Source: an uncultured Alteromonadaceae bacterium (GTDB lineage: Bacteria; Pseudomonadota; Gammaproteobacteria; Enterobacterales; Alteromonadaceae). From it: 64,000 nucleotides of DNA. The stretch lies in contig CANMXU010000003.1 in the NCBI GenBank assembly GCA_947501935.1, positions 62,001 to 126,000 of the forward strand, given 5' to 3'. Every line of letters begins with the position of its first letter. The first letter of the stretch is position 1. Below are positions 16,782-30,000 of the stretch, one piece after another. The notes under the pieces are model-generated. The model saw only the letters and a list, made by a program, of their open reading frames with translations, was not told the origin of the DNA and did not search any database. The position numbers and the translations under genes are program-made.

Positions 16782-17702
16782 ATGAGTAAAAATAAAAACC
16801 TGTTACCGCGCCAATTAGGCGATGCCCATATCCGTTTATTACGTATTTTTAAAAGCGTGATAGAAGCAGGTGGCTTTGCCGCAGCAGAAGTAGAGCTAAA
16901 TATTAGCCGGCCAGCGATTAGCTTAGCGATTGCCGAATTAGAGTCGCTGTTGAATATGAAGCTGTGTAATCGCGGACGCGCAGGTTTTTCGATAACCGAT
17001 CAGGGCCAACATGCTTATCAAGCCAGTTTGCAGTTACTTGGCAGCTTAGAGACTTTTCGCTCACAAATAAATGCTATAAATACTGATTTGGTCGGCGATT
17101 TAAACCTCGGCATTACCGACAACTTAGTGACTAATCATCAAATGCGCATTACCCGTTCATTAAGTGCAATGAAACATCGTGCACCGGAAGTTATTTTTAA
17201 TATTCGCATGATGCCGCCCAACGACATTGAAACCGCAATATTAGACGGACATATACATATTGGCGTAGTGCCTGATTTAAGAAACTTACCAGGGTTAAAC
17301 TACTTACCGCTTTATAAAGAAAGGTCGCTATTATATTGCAGCGCGCAGCACCCATTATTTCATCAAGACCTAAATAAAATAAGTGATGACGCGTTAAGCC
17401 AATACGACGCAGTAGTACCGAGTTATCCGCAAGCTGCCGAAATTAAACAGCAGCAAACTATGCTTAAAGCGACCGCAACTTCAACCGATCGTGAAGGCAT
17501 TGCTTTTTTAATTCTAACCGGACGTTTTATTGGCTTTTTACCAACCCACTTTGCCGAGCGCTGGGTATCGCAAGATAAATTAAGAACGATAGAAGCCCAC
17601 AGTCGAGGTTTTGATACCTATTTTTCAGCCATTACCCGCAAAGGTGCGCGTACTAATTTGATATTAGAAGCGTATATGGAAGAGTTAGATAGAACCCAAT
17701 AA
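16782..17702 (+). CDS. LysR-family transcriptional regulator
   Basis: 306 residues. The N-terminal winged helix-turn-helix covers about residues 15-75 (LRIFKSVIEAGGFAAAEVEL, then ISRPAISLAIAELESLLNMK); the rest is the LysR effector-binding domain (VGDLNLGITDNLV onwards, with HIHIGVVPDL). It is the only plus-strand gene in a stretch of minus-strand genes and starts 306 bp from the aminotransferase gene, the classic divergent layout of a LysR activator and its target. By position it probably senses beta-alanine or a related amine metabolite; this is inference. Confidence 0.9.
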   Translation: MSKNKNLLPRQLGDAHIRLLRIFKSVIEAGGFAAAEVELNISRPAISLAIAELESLLNMKLCNRGRAGFSITDQGQHAYQASLQLLGSLETFRSQINAINTDLVGDLNLGITDNLVTNHQMRITRSLSAMKHRAPEVIFNIRMMPPNDIETAILDGHIHIGVVPDLRNLPGLNYLPLYKERSLLYCSAQHPLFHQDLNKISDDALSQYDAVVPSYPQAAEIKQQQTMLKATATSTDREGIAFLILTGRFIGFLPTHFAERWVSQDKLRTIEAHSRGFDTYFSAITRKGARTNLILEAYMEELDRTQ

Positions 17703-17741
17703 GGTCTACAACAATTAGAAGCTGCAAGTTACAAGTCGTGT

Positions 17742-19388
17742 TTACTTTCGTAACGCGAGCAGTGCAAAAATAGTCGCGATAACCCCAGTGACAATAGCAA
17801 AACCTTGCTGTTGATCGGTCATCAATATACTGGTAGTAACAAAGCTGGCACCCGCTAATACGCTATAGATAAGGCGTTGACTTTGTTTGTTTTGTTGCGC
17901 GGTCATTTGTTTGATCAGCTCGCCATGGTTTTCATGGGATTGTTTGCCGGCTTTTAAATAGTCGTAAACAAGATCAGGGATTTCGGGTAGTTTTTCATTC
18001 CAAAAAGGAATGTTGTCTTTAATTTTGGTAAACACTGCTTTTACGCCCATTTGCTCTTTTACCCAATCTTCAAGGAAAGGTTTGGCGGTTTGCCATAAAT
18101 CAAGCTGCGGGTATAACTGACGGCCTAAACCTTCAATATATAACAAGGTTTTTTGCAATAAAACCAGCTGCGGCTGCACTTCCATATTAAAGCGGCGCGC
18201 GGTATTAAACAGATTAACTAATACTTGGCCAAAGGAAATTTCAGCCAAAGGTTTGTTGAAAATAGGCTCGCACACGGTGCGAATGGCAAATTCAAATTCA
18301 TCAACACTGGTATCGCTTGGTACCCAGCCAGAGTCAACATGCAGCTGGGCAACTTTGCGGTAATCACGGTTGAAAAAGGCGACAAAATTTTCGGCTAAAT
18401 AACGTTTATCTTCACGGTTGAGCGTGCCGACAATGCCGCAATCTATCGCAATCCATGTAGGGTCGGCGGGATTTGTGGCATCAACAAAAACATTACCCGG
18501 GTGCATATCGGCATGAAAGAAGCTGTCGCGAAAAACTTGGGTGAAAAATACTTCCACACCACGCTCAGCCAATAATTTCATATCAACGCCAAGTTCAGTT
18601 AACTGCTCAACTTCACCGACGCCAATACCATAAATACGCTCCATTACTAAGACGTTTTTATGGCTATACTCGCTATAAATTTCAGGTACATAAAGCACTT
18701 TATCGCTAGGCTTACCTTGGCTGAAATTACGCTTTAATTGAATGGCGTTGGCGGCTTCGCGGTTTAGGTCAAGCTCGTCTAAAATAGTGCGACGATATTC
18801 AGCAACGACTTCTTTGGGACGTAAGCGCTTGCCATCAGGAAATAAATAGGTAACTAAGTTAGCAAATAGGCTCATTACTTTGAGATCAGCTAAAATGATT
18901 TTGCTAATTTTAGGACGTAAAACTTTAATCACAACTTGGCGGCTTTCGCCTTGTTCGCCATGGTTGAGCAAAGTCGCGGTATGTACTTGTGCAATAGACG
19001 CTGAGGCTAAGGCGGTGCTGTCAAAATCAGTAAAGTATTGTTCAAAAACATCTTCACCAATGGCGGAAATAATCATTGCTTTGGCATGTTCACCATCAAA
19101 AGCGGTAACTTGGTCTTGTAATAGCGCCAATTCATTAGCGAAATCGTCAGGCAGTAAATCACGGCGAGTTGACAGCATTTGGCCAAATTTAATAAATACT
19201 GGTCCTAATGATTCAATCGCTAAACGAAAACGCTGGGCAACCGGTTTATCTTTATGTTGATTACGTAACCAAAATAAATGCAAGCGTGCTAGTTTGGCAT
19301 ACCAAGGCTGGGCGTGCTTAGGCACTAAATCGTCTAAACCATACTGAAGAAATGTTTTAACAATGCGATATAAACGAATACTGCTCAC
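17742..19388 (-). CDS. ubiB: UbiB, atypical kinase/ATPase for ubiquinone biosynthesis
   Basis: 548 residues, matching the ABC1/ADCK/UbiB family. The KxGQ-type motif is [16 protein letters not shown] (about 66-80), followed by ASASIAQVH, the AAxxQ-like Ala-rich loop typical of the family, VIKVLRP and the [11 protein letters not shown] catalytic segment. Two hydrophobic helices at the C-terminus (about 495-515 and 527-546) anchor it in the inner membrane. The family supports the later steps of ubiquinone synthesis. It is the third gene of the conserved ubiE-ubiJ-ubiB operon, 2 bp after ubiJ. Confidence 0.96.
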   Translation of the reverse strand: MSSIRLYRIVKTFLQYGLDDLVPKHAQPWYAKLARLHLFWLRNQHKDKPVAQRFRLAIESLGPVFIKFGQMLSTRRDLLPDDFANELALLQDQVTAFDGEHAKAMIISAIGEDVFEQYFTDFDSTALASASIAQVHTATLLNHGEQGESRQVVIKVLRPKISKIILADLKVMSLFANLVTYLFPDGKRLRPKEVVAEYRRTILDELDLNREAANAIQLKRNFSQGKPSDKVLYVPEIYSEYSHKNVLVMERIYGIGVGEVEQLTELGVDMKLLAERGVEVFFTQVFRDSFFHADMHPGNVFVDATNPADPTWIAIDCGIVGTLNREDKRYLAENFVAFFNRDYRKVAQLHVDSGWVPSDTSVDEFEFAIRTVCEPIFNKPLAEISFGQVLVNLFNTARRFNMEVQPQLVLLQKTLLYIEGLGRQLYPQLDLWQTAKPFLEDWVKEQMGVKAVFTKIKDNIPFWNEKLPEIPDLVYDYLKAGKQSHENHGELIKQMTAQQNKQSQRLIYSVLAGASFVTTSILMTDQQQGFAIVTGVIATIFALLALRK

Positions 19389-19390
19389 GG

Positions 19391-20056
19391 TTAACCTGCT
19401 GTAGCTGAAGAAACGGAGAGACGAGTTAATAAGCGTTCAATACGCTGTTCAGCTTGCTCGGTTTGGTGGGTAACTTGGTCAACTTGGTGGTTAAAGTCGC
19501 TTAACTGGCTAGAAGTAACGACAAGACGCTGTTCATGCACTAGATATTCACTGGCATCGGCTTGAATTTGACGAGCAGCAAAACCGAGTTTATTTGCAAG
19601 GTTTTTACCGATACTTTCTAATTTATAAGTGGCAACATCGCCAATATGTTTGGCAAGTTCACTGCGCCAATCAATGTCTAAGGTTTCGGCAATATGAGCA
19701 AACTGCTGGGCAACTTTAATATCGCCTTGTAAATCGAGTTTATCTTGTTTGATCAGCTCGGTGAGTTGCTGTTCATTTTTTAAAGCAATAAGGGTTTTAA
19801 TACTGGTATGAATAGCGCAATCGGCTGAGCTGTTCAGGTTATTATTTCGGCTATCATCAACGCTATCATCAACCGTGCTAGTAACCAAAACTTGTTGACC
19901 ATTAACAGTAAAGTTAAGCTCAAACCCTAATTCAGCTAAAGAAATAGATAAGGTTTTTTGCTCAAGCACCGCCAATTGCTCAGTGCCTTGACTGTTTAAA
20001 CTCAGCGCTGCGGCAACAATTTTTTCAATGGCAATGCACAGTAGTTGTTGATACAT
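19391..20056 (-). CDS. ubiJ: UbiJ, SCP2-domain ubiquinone biosynthesis accessory factor
   Basis: 221 residues between ubiE and ubiB, the conserved place of ubiJ. The N-terminal ~120 residues resemble the SCP2 lipid-binding fold ([37 protein letters not shown]), and the C-terminal ~60 residues form a Gln/Glu-rich coiled coil ([19 protein letters not shown]). UbiJ helps assemble the soluble ubiquinone biosynthetic complex and may bind the lipid intermediates. Two bp separate it from ubiB and 23 bp from ubiE. An Asp/Asn/Ser-rich insert (about 62-78) is a local oddity. Confidence 0.92.
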   Translation of the reverse strand: MYQQLLCIAIEKIVAAALSLNSQGTEQLAVLEQKTLSISLAELGFELNFTVNGQQVLVTSTVDDSVDDSRNNNLNSSADCAIHTSIKTLIALKNEQQLTELIKQDKLDLQGDIKVAQQFAHIAETLDIDWRSELAKHIGDVATYKLESIGKNLANKLGFAARQIQADASEYLVHEQRLVVTSSQLSDFNHQVDQVTHQTEQAEQRIERLLTRLSVSSATAG

Positions 20057-20079
20057 AACGAACCTTAGCTTTCAGTAAA

Positions 20080-20871
20080 TTAAAACTTATAACCTTTATG
20101 CAAGGCAACCACACCACCAGTTAGGTTTTTAAAGGTGGTTTGCTCAAAACCGGCATTTTCCATCATGGTTTTCAAGGTTTCTTGGTCAGGATGCATGCGA
20201 ATAGATTCAGCTAAGTATTGATAGCTTTCGCCGTCTTTAGCGACAAGTTCGCCCATTTTAGGTAAAATATTGAACGAGTAAAAATCGTAAGCTTTGTTGA
20301 CTAATTCATGCTCTGGTTTAGAAAATTCTAATACTAACAAACGGCCACCCGGTTTTAATACGGAAAAAATAGAACGCAGCGCTTTGTCTTTATCAGTTAC
20401 GTTACGCAAGCCAAAAGCTATGGTGACTACGTCAAAGGTATTTTCTTCAAACGGTAGATATTCAGCATTGGCTTGTACATATTCAATATTTTGCACTAAA
20501 CCTTTGTCACGTAACTTGTCACGGCCAACATTGAGCATAGAACTGTTAATATCAGCTAAAACCACCTTACCTTCACGACCCACTAACTTAGAAAATTTAG
20601 CGGTTAAATCACCCGTGCCACCAGCAAGATCAAGTACTTTATTACCCGGACGTACGCCACTAGCGTCGATAGTAAAGCGTTTCCACAAACGGTGAATACC
20701 AAACGACATAAGGTCGTTCATAATATCGTATTGCTGAGCTACAGAATGAAAAACACCAGCAACCATAGAGGCCTTGTCACTTTTTTCAACGGTTTTATAA
20801 CCAAAGTGAGTAGTTGATTCGTTAGTGTTTGCTTGATTATTTTGATCTTGGGCTGACTCTTGAGCTGACAT
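20080..20871 (-). CDS. ubiE: UbiE, demethylubiquinol/demethylmenaquinol C-methyltransferase
   Basis: 263 residues. The SAM-binding motif [17 protein letters not shown] (about 81-97) and the UbiE signatures [19 protein letters not shown] and [15 protein letters not shown] are clear, as is [10 protein letters not shown]. It adds the C-methyl group to the quinone ring precursor in ubiquinone and menaquinone synthesis, in the cytoplasm. An extra N-terminal ~25 residues rich in Gln, Asn and Ser precede the conserved THFGYKTV start of the family, so a slightly later start cannot be excluded. First gene of the ubi operon. Confidence 0.96.
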   Translation of the reverse strand: MSAQESAQDQNNQANTNESTTHFGYKTVEKSDKASMVAGVFHSVAQQYDIMNDLMSFGIHRLWKRFTIDASGVRPGNKVLDLAGGTGDLTAKFSKLVGREGKVVLADINSSMLNVGRDKLRDKGLVQNIEYVQANAEYLPFEENTFDVVTIAFGLRNVTDKDKALRSIFSVLKPGGRLLVLEFSKPEHELVNKAYDFYSFNILPKMGELVAKDGESYQYLAESIRMHPDQETLKTMMENAGFEQTTFKNLTGGVVALHKGYKF

Positions 20872-21029
20872 AGTTAAATCGCAACTAATTTAAATTGCGC
20901 TTAGTGTACTGTATGCGTAGATGATCAACAAATGTCTGGTGAAAAATTTGTGAAATTTACTACCAAGATCAAAGTAAAATGTGGATTCTTGAACATTTAA
21001 ATTACTGATGGGTGAGCTCTAAGAGGCTC

Positions 21030-21073
21030 ACTAATGATGAATGAGTTTTACCCTTTCATCATTAGTGTTTTTT
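21030..21073 (+). terminator. Plus-strand intrinsic terminator without an obvious plus-strand gene
   Basis: A 12-bp stem ACTAATGATGAA (21030-21041) pairs with 21055-21066 and is followed by a T run (21068-21073) only on the plus strand. The flanking genes are both on the minus strand, so it does not serve them well in that direction, although a second small hairpin (GTGAGC/GCTCAC, 21012-21031) lies beyond it on the minus strand. It could end an unannotated plus-strand RNA from 20880-21030. Confidence 0.55.
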
Positions 21074-21082
21074 ATCGTCTAA

Positions 21083-24000
21083 CTAACGTGCCTTTTCTAC
21101 CAAGAGAATTTCTTTTAGGCTTATTTCTACGCGGCGGTTTATTTGATGTGCTGCGGCAGTATTTGCATGGTCAAGTAAGGCTTCTTCGCCTTTACCAATC
21201 GCGGTCATTATAGTTTCGTCGATACCATAATCTTGATGCAATTGATTTAACAAGGCTTGCGCCCGTTGCTGAGACAATTTTTTATTAAACGCAGCTGCCC
21301 CCTGAGCCGAAGTATGACCATAAATATTTAATGATTTAACTTGGTATTTTTCAATAAACTCCGCCAAAGCCTTAATTTTCTGTTGATCTTCAGCCTGTAT
21401 TTTTGAGCTGGCAACCGAAAAATGAAGCACCACTTGCATCTCTACTTCACGCTGTTCCATGATCACACAACCGTTTGCATCAACCGCATATTTGATTGCA
21501 GTAGCCGGACATTGGTCTTGTTCATCAATAATGCCGTCATTATCACTGTCTTTTGGCTTAGCAATAACTGCTACTGGTTTAGGTGTACTAACCTGAGTTA
21601 CCTGCTGATTAGCGCTAGTTTTAGATGTTTTATTGGTAGTATTACCGCTTTGATTTCCAAAGTAATAATTTATACCTAGACCTATACTAGAGACATTGTC
21701 TTCAAAGAAGTAATTTTGTAGCAAGGCGTACATCGACCAATTTTTATTGAGTTGATATTCTAATGCTAAACCAGCAACAAAATCGGTGTCAGAGTCTTCA
21801 GCCCGTGCGAGCTGGGTATTGTTAATATCGGTTAAATAGATATCAGACGACCAATGCATTAATCCTAAACGCGGCTGTAGTGCTAAGCGCTCAGTGAGTT
21901 GCCATTGATAAGCAGCGATTAACGCGACTCCTGAACCCGTTCCTGCTTGTGCCTGCGCTAATTTTTGATAGTCAATTGCATTTGGCAAGGCATCAAAAGT
22001 TACTTCGACATTGTCTAAGTCATGATAGCCCAGTTCAACTCGCCAATTGTTATCAAACTGATAACCTAAATGTAATTGCCAACCCAATCGACTTGCGTCT
22101 GAGTCAACATTATCAAAACCTTGAGTTAAGGCATTTAGCTCGTCTTCCGCATCTGCTGAGTACAGTTGATTTAATCCACCGCCAATGAAAAACCCTGAAA
22201 GTGGTTGCTCGTTTGCTTGGCTCGAGGTAGTAATAGCCGCTAACAGCGCTGCTAGGTAACTTAGTTTTAATACTTTTCTTGAACGAGCAAGTACTAACAA
22301 TAAGCTCATAAACAGTAAGCCAACACCGGCGCTACCACCTGATGATTTACTTTCTAACTTTAAACTTTGATATGCAGTAACAGTCACGTTAAAGCTTCCT
22401 TCTATTGGATCATTTTCACCATCACTGACTAAATATGTGACTATAGCCGTGCCTTGATAATCTCTAGCTGGGGTATAAGTTAGGCTATTATCAGCATTAA
22501 TGGTGATCTGGCCGTGATCAACACTGGCCGCTGTTATCGTTAATGTGTCATTATCAACGTCGTTAATACCTGCTATTGGCTCAATGGTGACGCTACTATG
22601 ATCATCAACGGTGATATTTTGTGGCTCAGTGTCAATCACTGGTGCTTGATTAACCCGTACTTCAACCGTAACCGTGCTATTCGCAACACCGCCATTTCCA
22701 TCAGAAATGCTATAGGTAATGGTATCCATGCCAGCAAAGTTTTCATAAGGGCTATAACTTAACTGTTGATCAGCAGTAATACTCACCTCGCCAAAAATGG
22801 CACTGGCAACACCTAAACTGACAATATCGCCATCCACATCAGTATCATTATTTAAAACATCGATAATGATACTTTCATTTCGTAGCATGCTGACACTGTC
22901 GTGGTTAGCAATCGGCATGGCATTATTACTCATTAATACCGCAACACCGCCAGGGTCAACTATGGTGCCGTTAGCAATACCGTCATCATCGTTAGGGCCG
23001 CCATCGGTAAGGGTTAGTTGCACACACCAATGACCTTCGGTTAAACCACTGTTCCAGTCAACGCTTTCTGGTGGCGGGCAATACCCCGGTTCACCCGCGG
23101 TTGAATGTAAATAGTTATCTGCATCTTGAACAAATTCTCCCCAACCACTATTTTCATTATATTTACGATAAACAGCTCCGGCAGGAATTGGCTGACGCTG
23201 TGGTAGTACAAGGCTATATTGTTGACCGACTGTAGGTAATCCGGTGGCGATATAATCGAAGATGCCGCCAATATTTAGTGCTTCGTCATCTATACCGATA
23301 CTGTTACTTAAGTCGTCGTCTGAAAGTTGTATGCCGCCATTTTCACTGTTAGCAACGGTACTACCTTTGCGCAAACATACACCCGGCTGACCTTCAACAA
23401 GAAAACGCTGCTGAACATTGGCTTGTTCAGGTAAAACATTACATTCGGCTATGGCATCTTGGTAATCAGGAATACCATCACTATCGCTATCCGCATACCC
23501 TTCTTGACTATCAGGAATAAGATCGCCATCGGTATCAACATCATCTTGTAATACTGGCAGCTCTGCCACTACGGCTAAATAAAGCGTGCTAGTTTGCGAT
23601 AATAAACCTTCGTCACTTGCTGTTAAGCTGACCTGATAAACGCCTGAAGTTAAAGTACTGGCATCAATAACTACTTGGTTATTATCTTGCTCAATAACGG
23701 TGAGCTCTTCTGGTAAGAGCCAATTAATTGATACCGAATCATTAACGTTAGCATCTGTTACCTGCGCAGAAATAATGATGTCACCGCCGTTTGGCGTGAA
23801 CTTTATACTGTCAATATTATTTTGGCTTGCACTCAGATTTACTTCTGGTGCTACGTTTTCTTCGGTAATAATAATAGTTTGCTGAGCTTGCGCCCCTAAG
23901 TTTAATTCATCACTTAAAGTAATAATCAGAGTTTCGTCACCTTCAATATCTGCATCAGCAGTTATAAAAGCTTGGATGATCGCACTGCTACCTGACTCGA

Positions 24001-27000
24001 TATTAATGCTGCCATCAACCAGGTTATGATCATTCTCATCACTACTACCACTGATGGTATAGCTTATTTCTAGTGGGTAACTCGGCGCTTGGCCATTTAA
24101 AATCACCTCAATTTCAAGCGCAGCTCCCTCAACTACCACTTGGTTTTTCGCTAAAGAAACCAGTGGATTAACGCTAACTTTCTGACTAGCAATAGTTGAT
24201 AAACCAGTGGCATTGTCGATAGTTTGCCAATAAGCGAGATTATTACCCGGCTGGAATAAGGTTATGCCATCAACCAATGATACCGGTATAGCTTTGCCAG
24301 CATTATCAACGGCGGTGGCTATGCCTAAATCAACCTTGGTATATAAGCCATTCGCATTAACAACTACTGGTTCTGGCACAATTAATTCAGGCGCTGAAAC
24401 ATTATTTGTACCATTAACAGTTAACGATACTGTCGCCTCACTGTACTCATCATGTCCGTCGGTAATGATATATGACAATTGCACATCACCAACAAAGCCA
24501 GTTTCAGCAACATATTGCAGTTGGCCATCTACAATACTGACTTGTCCTAAACTCGCCGTTGCCGCAGAAATACTAAGTTCATCTTCATCAATATCGAGGT
24601 CATTATCGAGAACATCTAGGTTATAAATATTGTCTTGATTTAACTCGATACTAACAAGGTCATCAATCGCTTCTGGCGCATCGTTAACGGCAGTAATAGT
24701 GAAGCTTATCGTAACTGCAGCAGAGTCGACATTGCCGTCATTGGCAATCACTGTAATAAAGTCTTCACCATTGTAGTTAGCTTCAGGAATATAAACCCAA
24801 GGAGTGGTTAAGGTATTCATTTCACCATGTGATGGCTCGGTAACTACTTGGAAAGTTAGCTCGTCACCGTCAACATCGCTAAATAATGGCTCAACGTTTA
24901 TTTGGCTATCTTCAGCTAAACTCAGCTGCTGATTTTCACCTTCGGCGATATCATTGGTATTGGTCACTTCAATAGTAAATGCCGTTAGGCTAACACTGGC
25001 ATTAGCACTATCGGTAACGGTAATAATAATATTACTGTCACTGCCAACGTCATCATTACTTGGTGTACCGGTTAACGCACCTGTAGCTGTACTAAATTCA
25101 GCCCAACTTGGTTTACCCGTAATACTGAAGGTTTTAGTGTCGCCGCTGTCAACATCGGTAACCGTTGGCGTGAAGCTATAAGCAGAGTCTTCAGCTATGG
25201 TGGTTGCTGGGGTGCCGCTGATGATTGGGGCATCGTTGGTATTAGTCACGGCAATGGCAAATGCGGTTAAGCTGTCACTAGCATTCGCACTATCGGTAAC
25301 CGTAATAATAATATTAGAATAATTACCAATTTCATCATTATTTGGTGTACCCGTTAATGAGCCAGTTGCTGTACTAAAACCTGCCCAACTAGGTTTGCCA
25401 GTAATGCTAAAGGTTTTAGTGTCGCCGCTGTCAACATCAGTAACGGTTGGCGTGAAGCTATAAGCAGAGTCTTCAGCTACTGTTGTGCTAGGGGTGCCGC
25501 TGATGATTGGCGCATCATTAGTATTAGTCACTGCAATGGCAAATGCGGTTAAGCTGTCACTAGCATTCGCACTATCAGTAACGGTAATAATAATATTACT
25601 GTCACTGCCAACGTCATCATTACTTGGTGTACCGGTTAACGCACCAGTAGCTGTACTAAATTCAGCCCAACTAGGTTTGTCAGTAATGCTAAAGGTTTTA
25701 GTGTCGCCACTGTCAACATCAGTCACTGTTGGCGTGAAGCTATAAGCAGAGTCTTCAGCTACTGTTGTGTTAGGGGTGCCTGTAATCTCTGGTGCATCAT
25801 TGGTATTGGTCACTGCAATGGCAAATGCGGTTAAGCTGTCACTAGCATTCGCACTATCGGTAACGGTAATAATAATATTAGAATAAGTGCCAATTTCATC
25901 ATTATTTGGTGTACCCGTTAATGAGCCAGTTGCAGTACTAAAACCTGCCCAACTAGGTTTGCCAGTAATGCTAAAGGTTTTAGTGTCGCCGCTGTCAACA
26001 TCAGTAACGGTTGGCGTGAAGCTATAAGCAGAGTCTTCAGCTATGGTCGTTGCTGGTGTGCCGCTGATGATTGGCGCATCATTAGTATTAGTCACTGTTA
26101 TGGTAAAGCTTTGCAAGCTTTGGCCATTTTCATCGTCAGTCACCTTTAAGGTTATACTGTTATCGCCAATATCTGCGTTCGTTGGTGTACCCGTTAAACT
26201 TGCGCTGCCACTGCCGTTATCAACGAGAGTTAGCCAATTTGGCTTAGTGGTGGCAGTAATTGTCAGGTTTGTATCATCAAGATCTGTAGCGGTAATATTG
26301 TAGCTGTAGCCACTGTCTTCAGCGACTGTGCTAGTGCCACTTGAACTGAACGATGGTAGGTCATTAACTGAAGCGACAACCACATTAACCGTTATAGTGT
26401 CAGTTAATAAACCATCACTCACTGCAACAACAAAACTATCGTTACCTTGGTAATTATCATTTGGTATATAGCTGATGGTTTTGTTATTACCACCGCCACT
26501 AGCCGCTGCTGTTCCCTGTGTTGACTGAGTAGCTATTGACCAAATTAAGCTGTCGTTATTAACATCAGTTGCATCGAGTGACAAAGAAAATGCCGTTGGT
26601 GCGCCATCTTCACTCATGTTGATTAGGGTACTAGTTCCTTGACTAATTTCAGGTGCTAAATTAGATGCGACAATTTCCACATCAAAGGCTGCCAAATCAT
26701 TACCATCTAAACTTGGATCTTCAACTCGAATAACAATATCAGACGTAATGCCTACATGGGCTGGAGTTGGGTTACCACTAAGCTCACCTGTTTCAGTATC
26801 AAAACTTGCCCAAGTAGGTTTATTAGTGATGCTAAAGACTAGCGGGGTATCATTTTCTATGTCATTCGCACTTGGAATGAAACTATAAGCATTGCCATCA
26901 ACAATACTGGTGGTTGGCGTACCACTTATAGTTGGTGCATCGTTAATCGCCGTAATGGTCAGTGTTTCTGTGAATGCGCTGCCTACTTCAAGCTCATCAT

Positions 27001-30000
27001 CCGCGCTGATGGTTAAGGTTACGGCACTGGTATCATTTTCATCGGTTTGGAAATGAATACGTTCGCCATCATCAAAGAATGAGGTTATATCAGCACTTAA
27101 GCCGGTTAAGGTTATTGAAGTTGTACCATCTTCATCTGAACCAGCAATAGTGGTAGCTGATACCGTAGTATTACCATCGCTGGCAAACAACAAACCGTTA
27201 TCAACACTTAGCGTTAAGGTAAGTGCATCATCATTGCCATCAGCAATAACAAGGTCGGTTAAGTCGAGTGCGACTTTCACATCTTCATCAGGGGTAAACG
27301 GACCAACACTATTGGTCGCTTCAGTTACGGTTGGTACATTATTGGTATCAATTGTATGCTCTGCACCGCTGGTATATGCAGAAGGAGTATTGCTATTTTC
27401 ATCAATAATATTGGTGCTGTCGTTTAAGTCTAAACGTAGGTCGCCAATAGTTACGCCAGTATTAATACTAACGGTATAATTTTTACCACTACCGGTTATG
27501 CCTGTAATCGCTGGAGGTTGATTCGTTTCACCGCTAACTAAATTAGCGGTAAAGTCATCAGTGCTAACATTGCTTACTTCATCAGCAAAAACAACGTCAA
27601 AGTCAACAGAAGTGTCGGTATCAGCAGGTGAGCCAGAAATAGTGATACTAGCAATATCAGGTAAAATATCTGTAGTGCTAAGATCTAACCTCACCACTGC
27701 GCCATCAGCTTGTAAGTTACCAAAGTTATCTTGGGCAATCACATAAATATCATAATGACTACCGTCACTAAGGGTTGAAATAGTGCTATTTCCTATGGTG
27801 CTAGTGGTATTAATTGTGCCATTGGCTAGAACGGTCATGCCGCTATAATCGACGCCCGCTTTAACCTGAGCTGCAGTTGGTACAGTCGCACCATCAGCAA
27901 CAACAAGATAATAAGCACTGCCATCTTCATCAAGATCTACCGCTACAGTTGCACCGCTACTGGTTATGGCAGATAAGATAGGACTAGTATCAAAAGTAGG
28001 CGCGGTGCCGTCTTCATCATCAGTAATGGTTACTGTTTGTTGCTGCGTGCCACTTTCACTGGCGCTGCCACCTGAAACTGAAGAAACATCAATAATAATA
28101 GTTTCATTCGCATCGATATCACCATCATCAACAGCCGTAATGCCGGTTGTCGCATTCGCTGATGTTGAGCCGCCATTGATAGTAATACTGCTACTTGGGG
28201 TATTGTAATCAGTGCCACCATTGGTCGCTGTGCCGCTATAAGTTAAATTTACCGTAACATTTTCATAAGTGGCATGGCTAAGTTCGGCGGTAATAACTGA
28301 AGTGCCGCCATTTTCTGCAATGCTGCTTGAGGCTGTTGATAAGGTGACTGTCGGTGCAGATTCTGCATCGGTAATGGTGATGGTTTGTTGATTGGTACTA
28401 CCTTCATTACCAACCGATAAACTGCTGATGTCTACTATCGCGGTTTCATCGGCTGCAGCGTCAAATAAAGTATCTGCAGTACTGGTTAGGCTTGCAGTAT
28501 TACTACTACTGCCTGAAGTAATAACAATACTGTCTAATTTGGAATAATCAGTGCCTGCAGACCCTGTACCGGTATAAGCAAGGTTAACAGTAATATCGGC
28601 AGGCCAATGATTATTTAAACTGCCACTTAACGTAGCAGTTAAGGTCGCGACACCGCCATCTTCAGCAATGGTATTGGTATCGGTAGTTAAATCAACATCA
28701 GGAAGATTAGCGTAAATCGCATCACTGCCCTGACTAATCGCGGTAGTAAACGCAGCGCTAGTATTGCCGCTGCTATCGTCTAAAGTGAAATTAACCGCAA
28801 TATTACTGCCAGCAGCAACATCCACGCCGCCATCAGTTACGGTAAAGGTTGCGGTATACGTGGTGTCGTTAGTTTTGCTTAAACTGCCTAAAGCATAACC
28901 ATTAATCGTACCTGAAATACCACCGCTACCAGTAGTGTAATCATCACTGTCTGAAGTTACCGTAATAGTTGCCGTAACCGTATCGCCGACTTTATGATTG
29001 CTGTTTGGAATGGTGACTGCGCTGATAGTTGGCGCGGTGCCGTCTTCATCATCAGTAATGGTTACTGTTTGTTGCTGCGTGCCACTTTCACTGGCTCCGC
29101 CGCCTGAAACTGAAGAAACATCAATGATAATGGTTTCATTAGCATCGATATCACCATCATCAACAGCCGTAATGCCGGTTGTCGCATTCGCAGAAGTAGA
29201 GCCACCATTGATAGTAATACTGCTACTTGGGGTATTGTAATCGGTACCACCACCGGTTGCTGTGCCGCTATAACTTATATTCACCGTTACATTTTCATAA
29301 GTGGCATGGCTAAGTTCGGCGGTAATAACTGAAGTGCCGCCGTTTTCTGCAACACTGCTTGCGCCTGTAGATAAGGTAACTGTTGGTGCAGATTCAGCAT
29401 CGGTAATGGTGATGGTTTGTTGATTGGTTGTGCCTTCATTACCAACTGATAAACTGCTGAGGTCTACTATCGCGGTTTCATCGGCTGCAGCATCAAATAA
29501 AGTATCTGCAGTACTGGTTAGGCTTGCAGTATTACTGCTACTGCCTGAAGAAATAACAATACTGTCTAATTTGGAATAATCAGTGCCTGCAGAACCTGTA
29601 CCGGTATAAGCAAGGTTAACAGTAATATCGGCAGGCCAATGATTATTTAAACTGCCACTTAACGTAGCAGTTAAGGTCGCGACGCCGCCGTCTTCAGCAA
29701 TGGTATTGGTATCGGTAGTTAAATCAATATCAGGAAGATTAGCGTAAATAGCATCACTGCCCTGACTAATCGCGGTAGTAAACGCAGCGCTAGTATTGCC
29801 GCTGCTATCGTCTAAAGTGAAATTAACCGCAATATTACTGCCAGCAGCAACATCCACGCCGCCATCAGTTATGGTAAAGGTTGCCGTGTAGGTGGTGTCG
29901 TTAGTTTTGTTTAAACTGCCTAAAGCATAACCATTAATCGTACCTGAAATACCACCGCTACCAGTGGTGTAATCATCACTGTCTGAAGTTACCGTAATAG

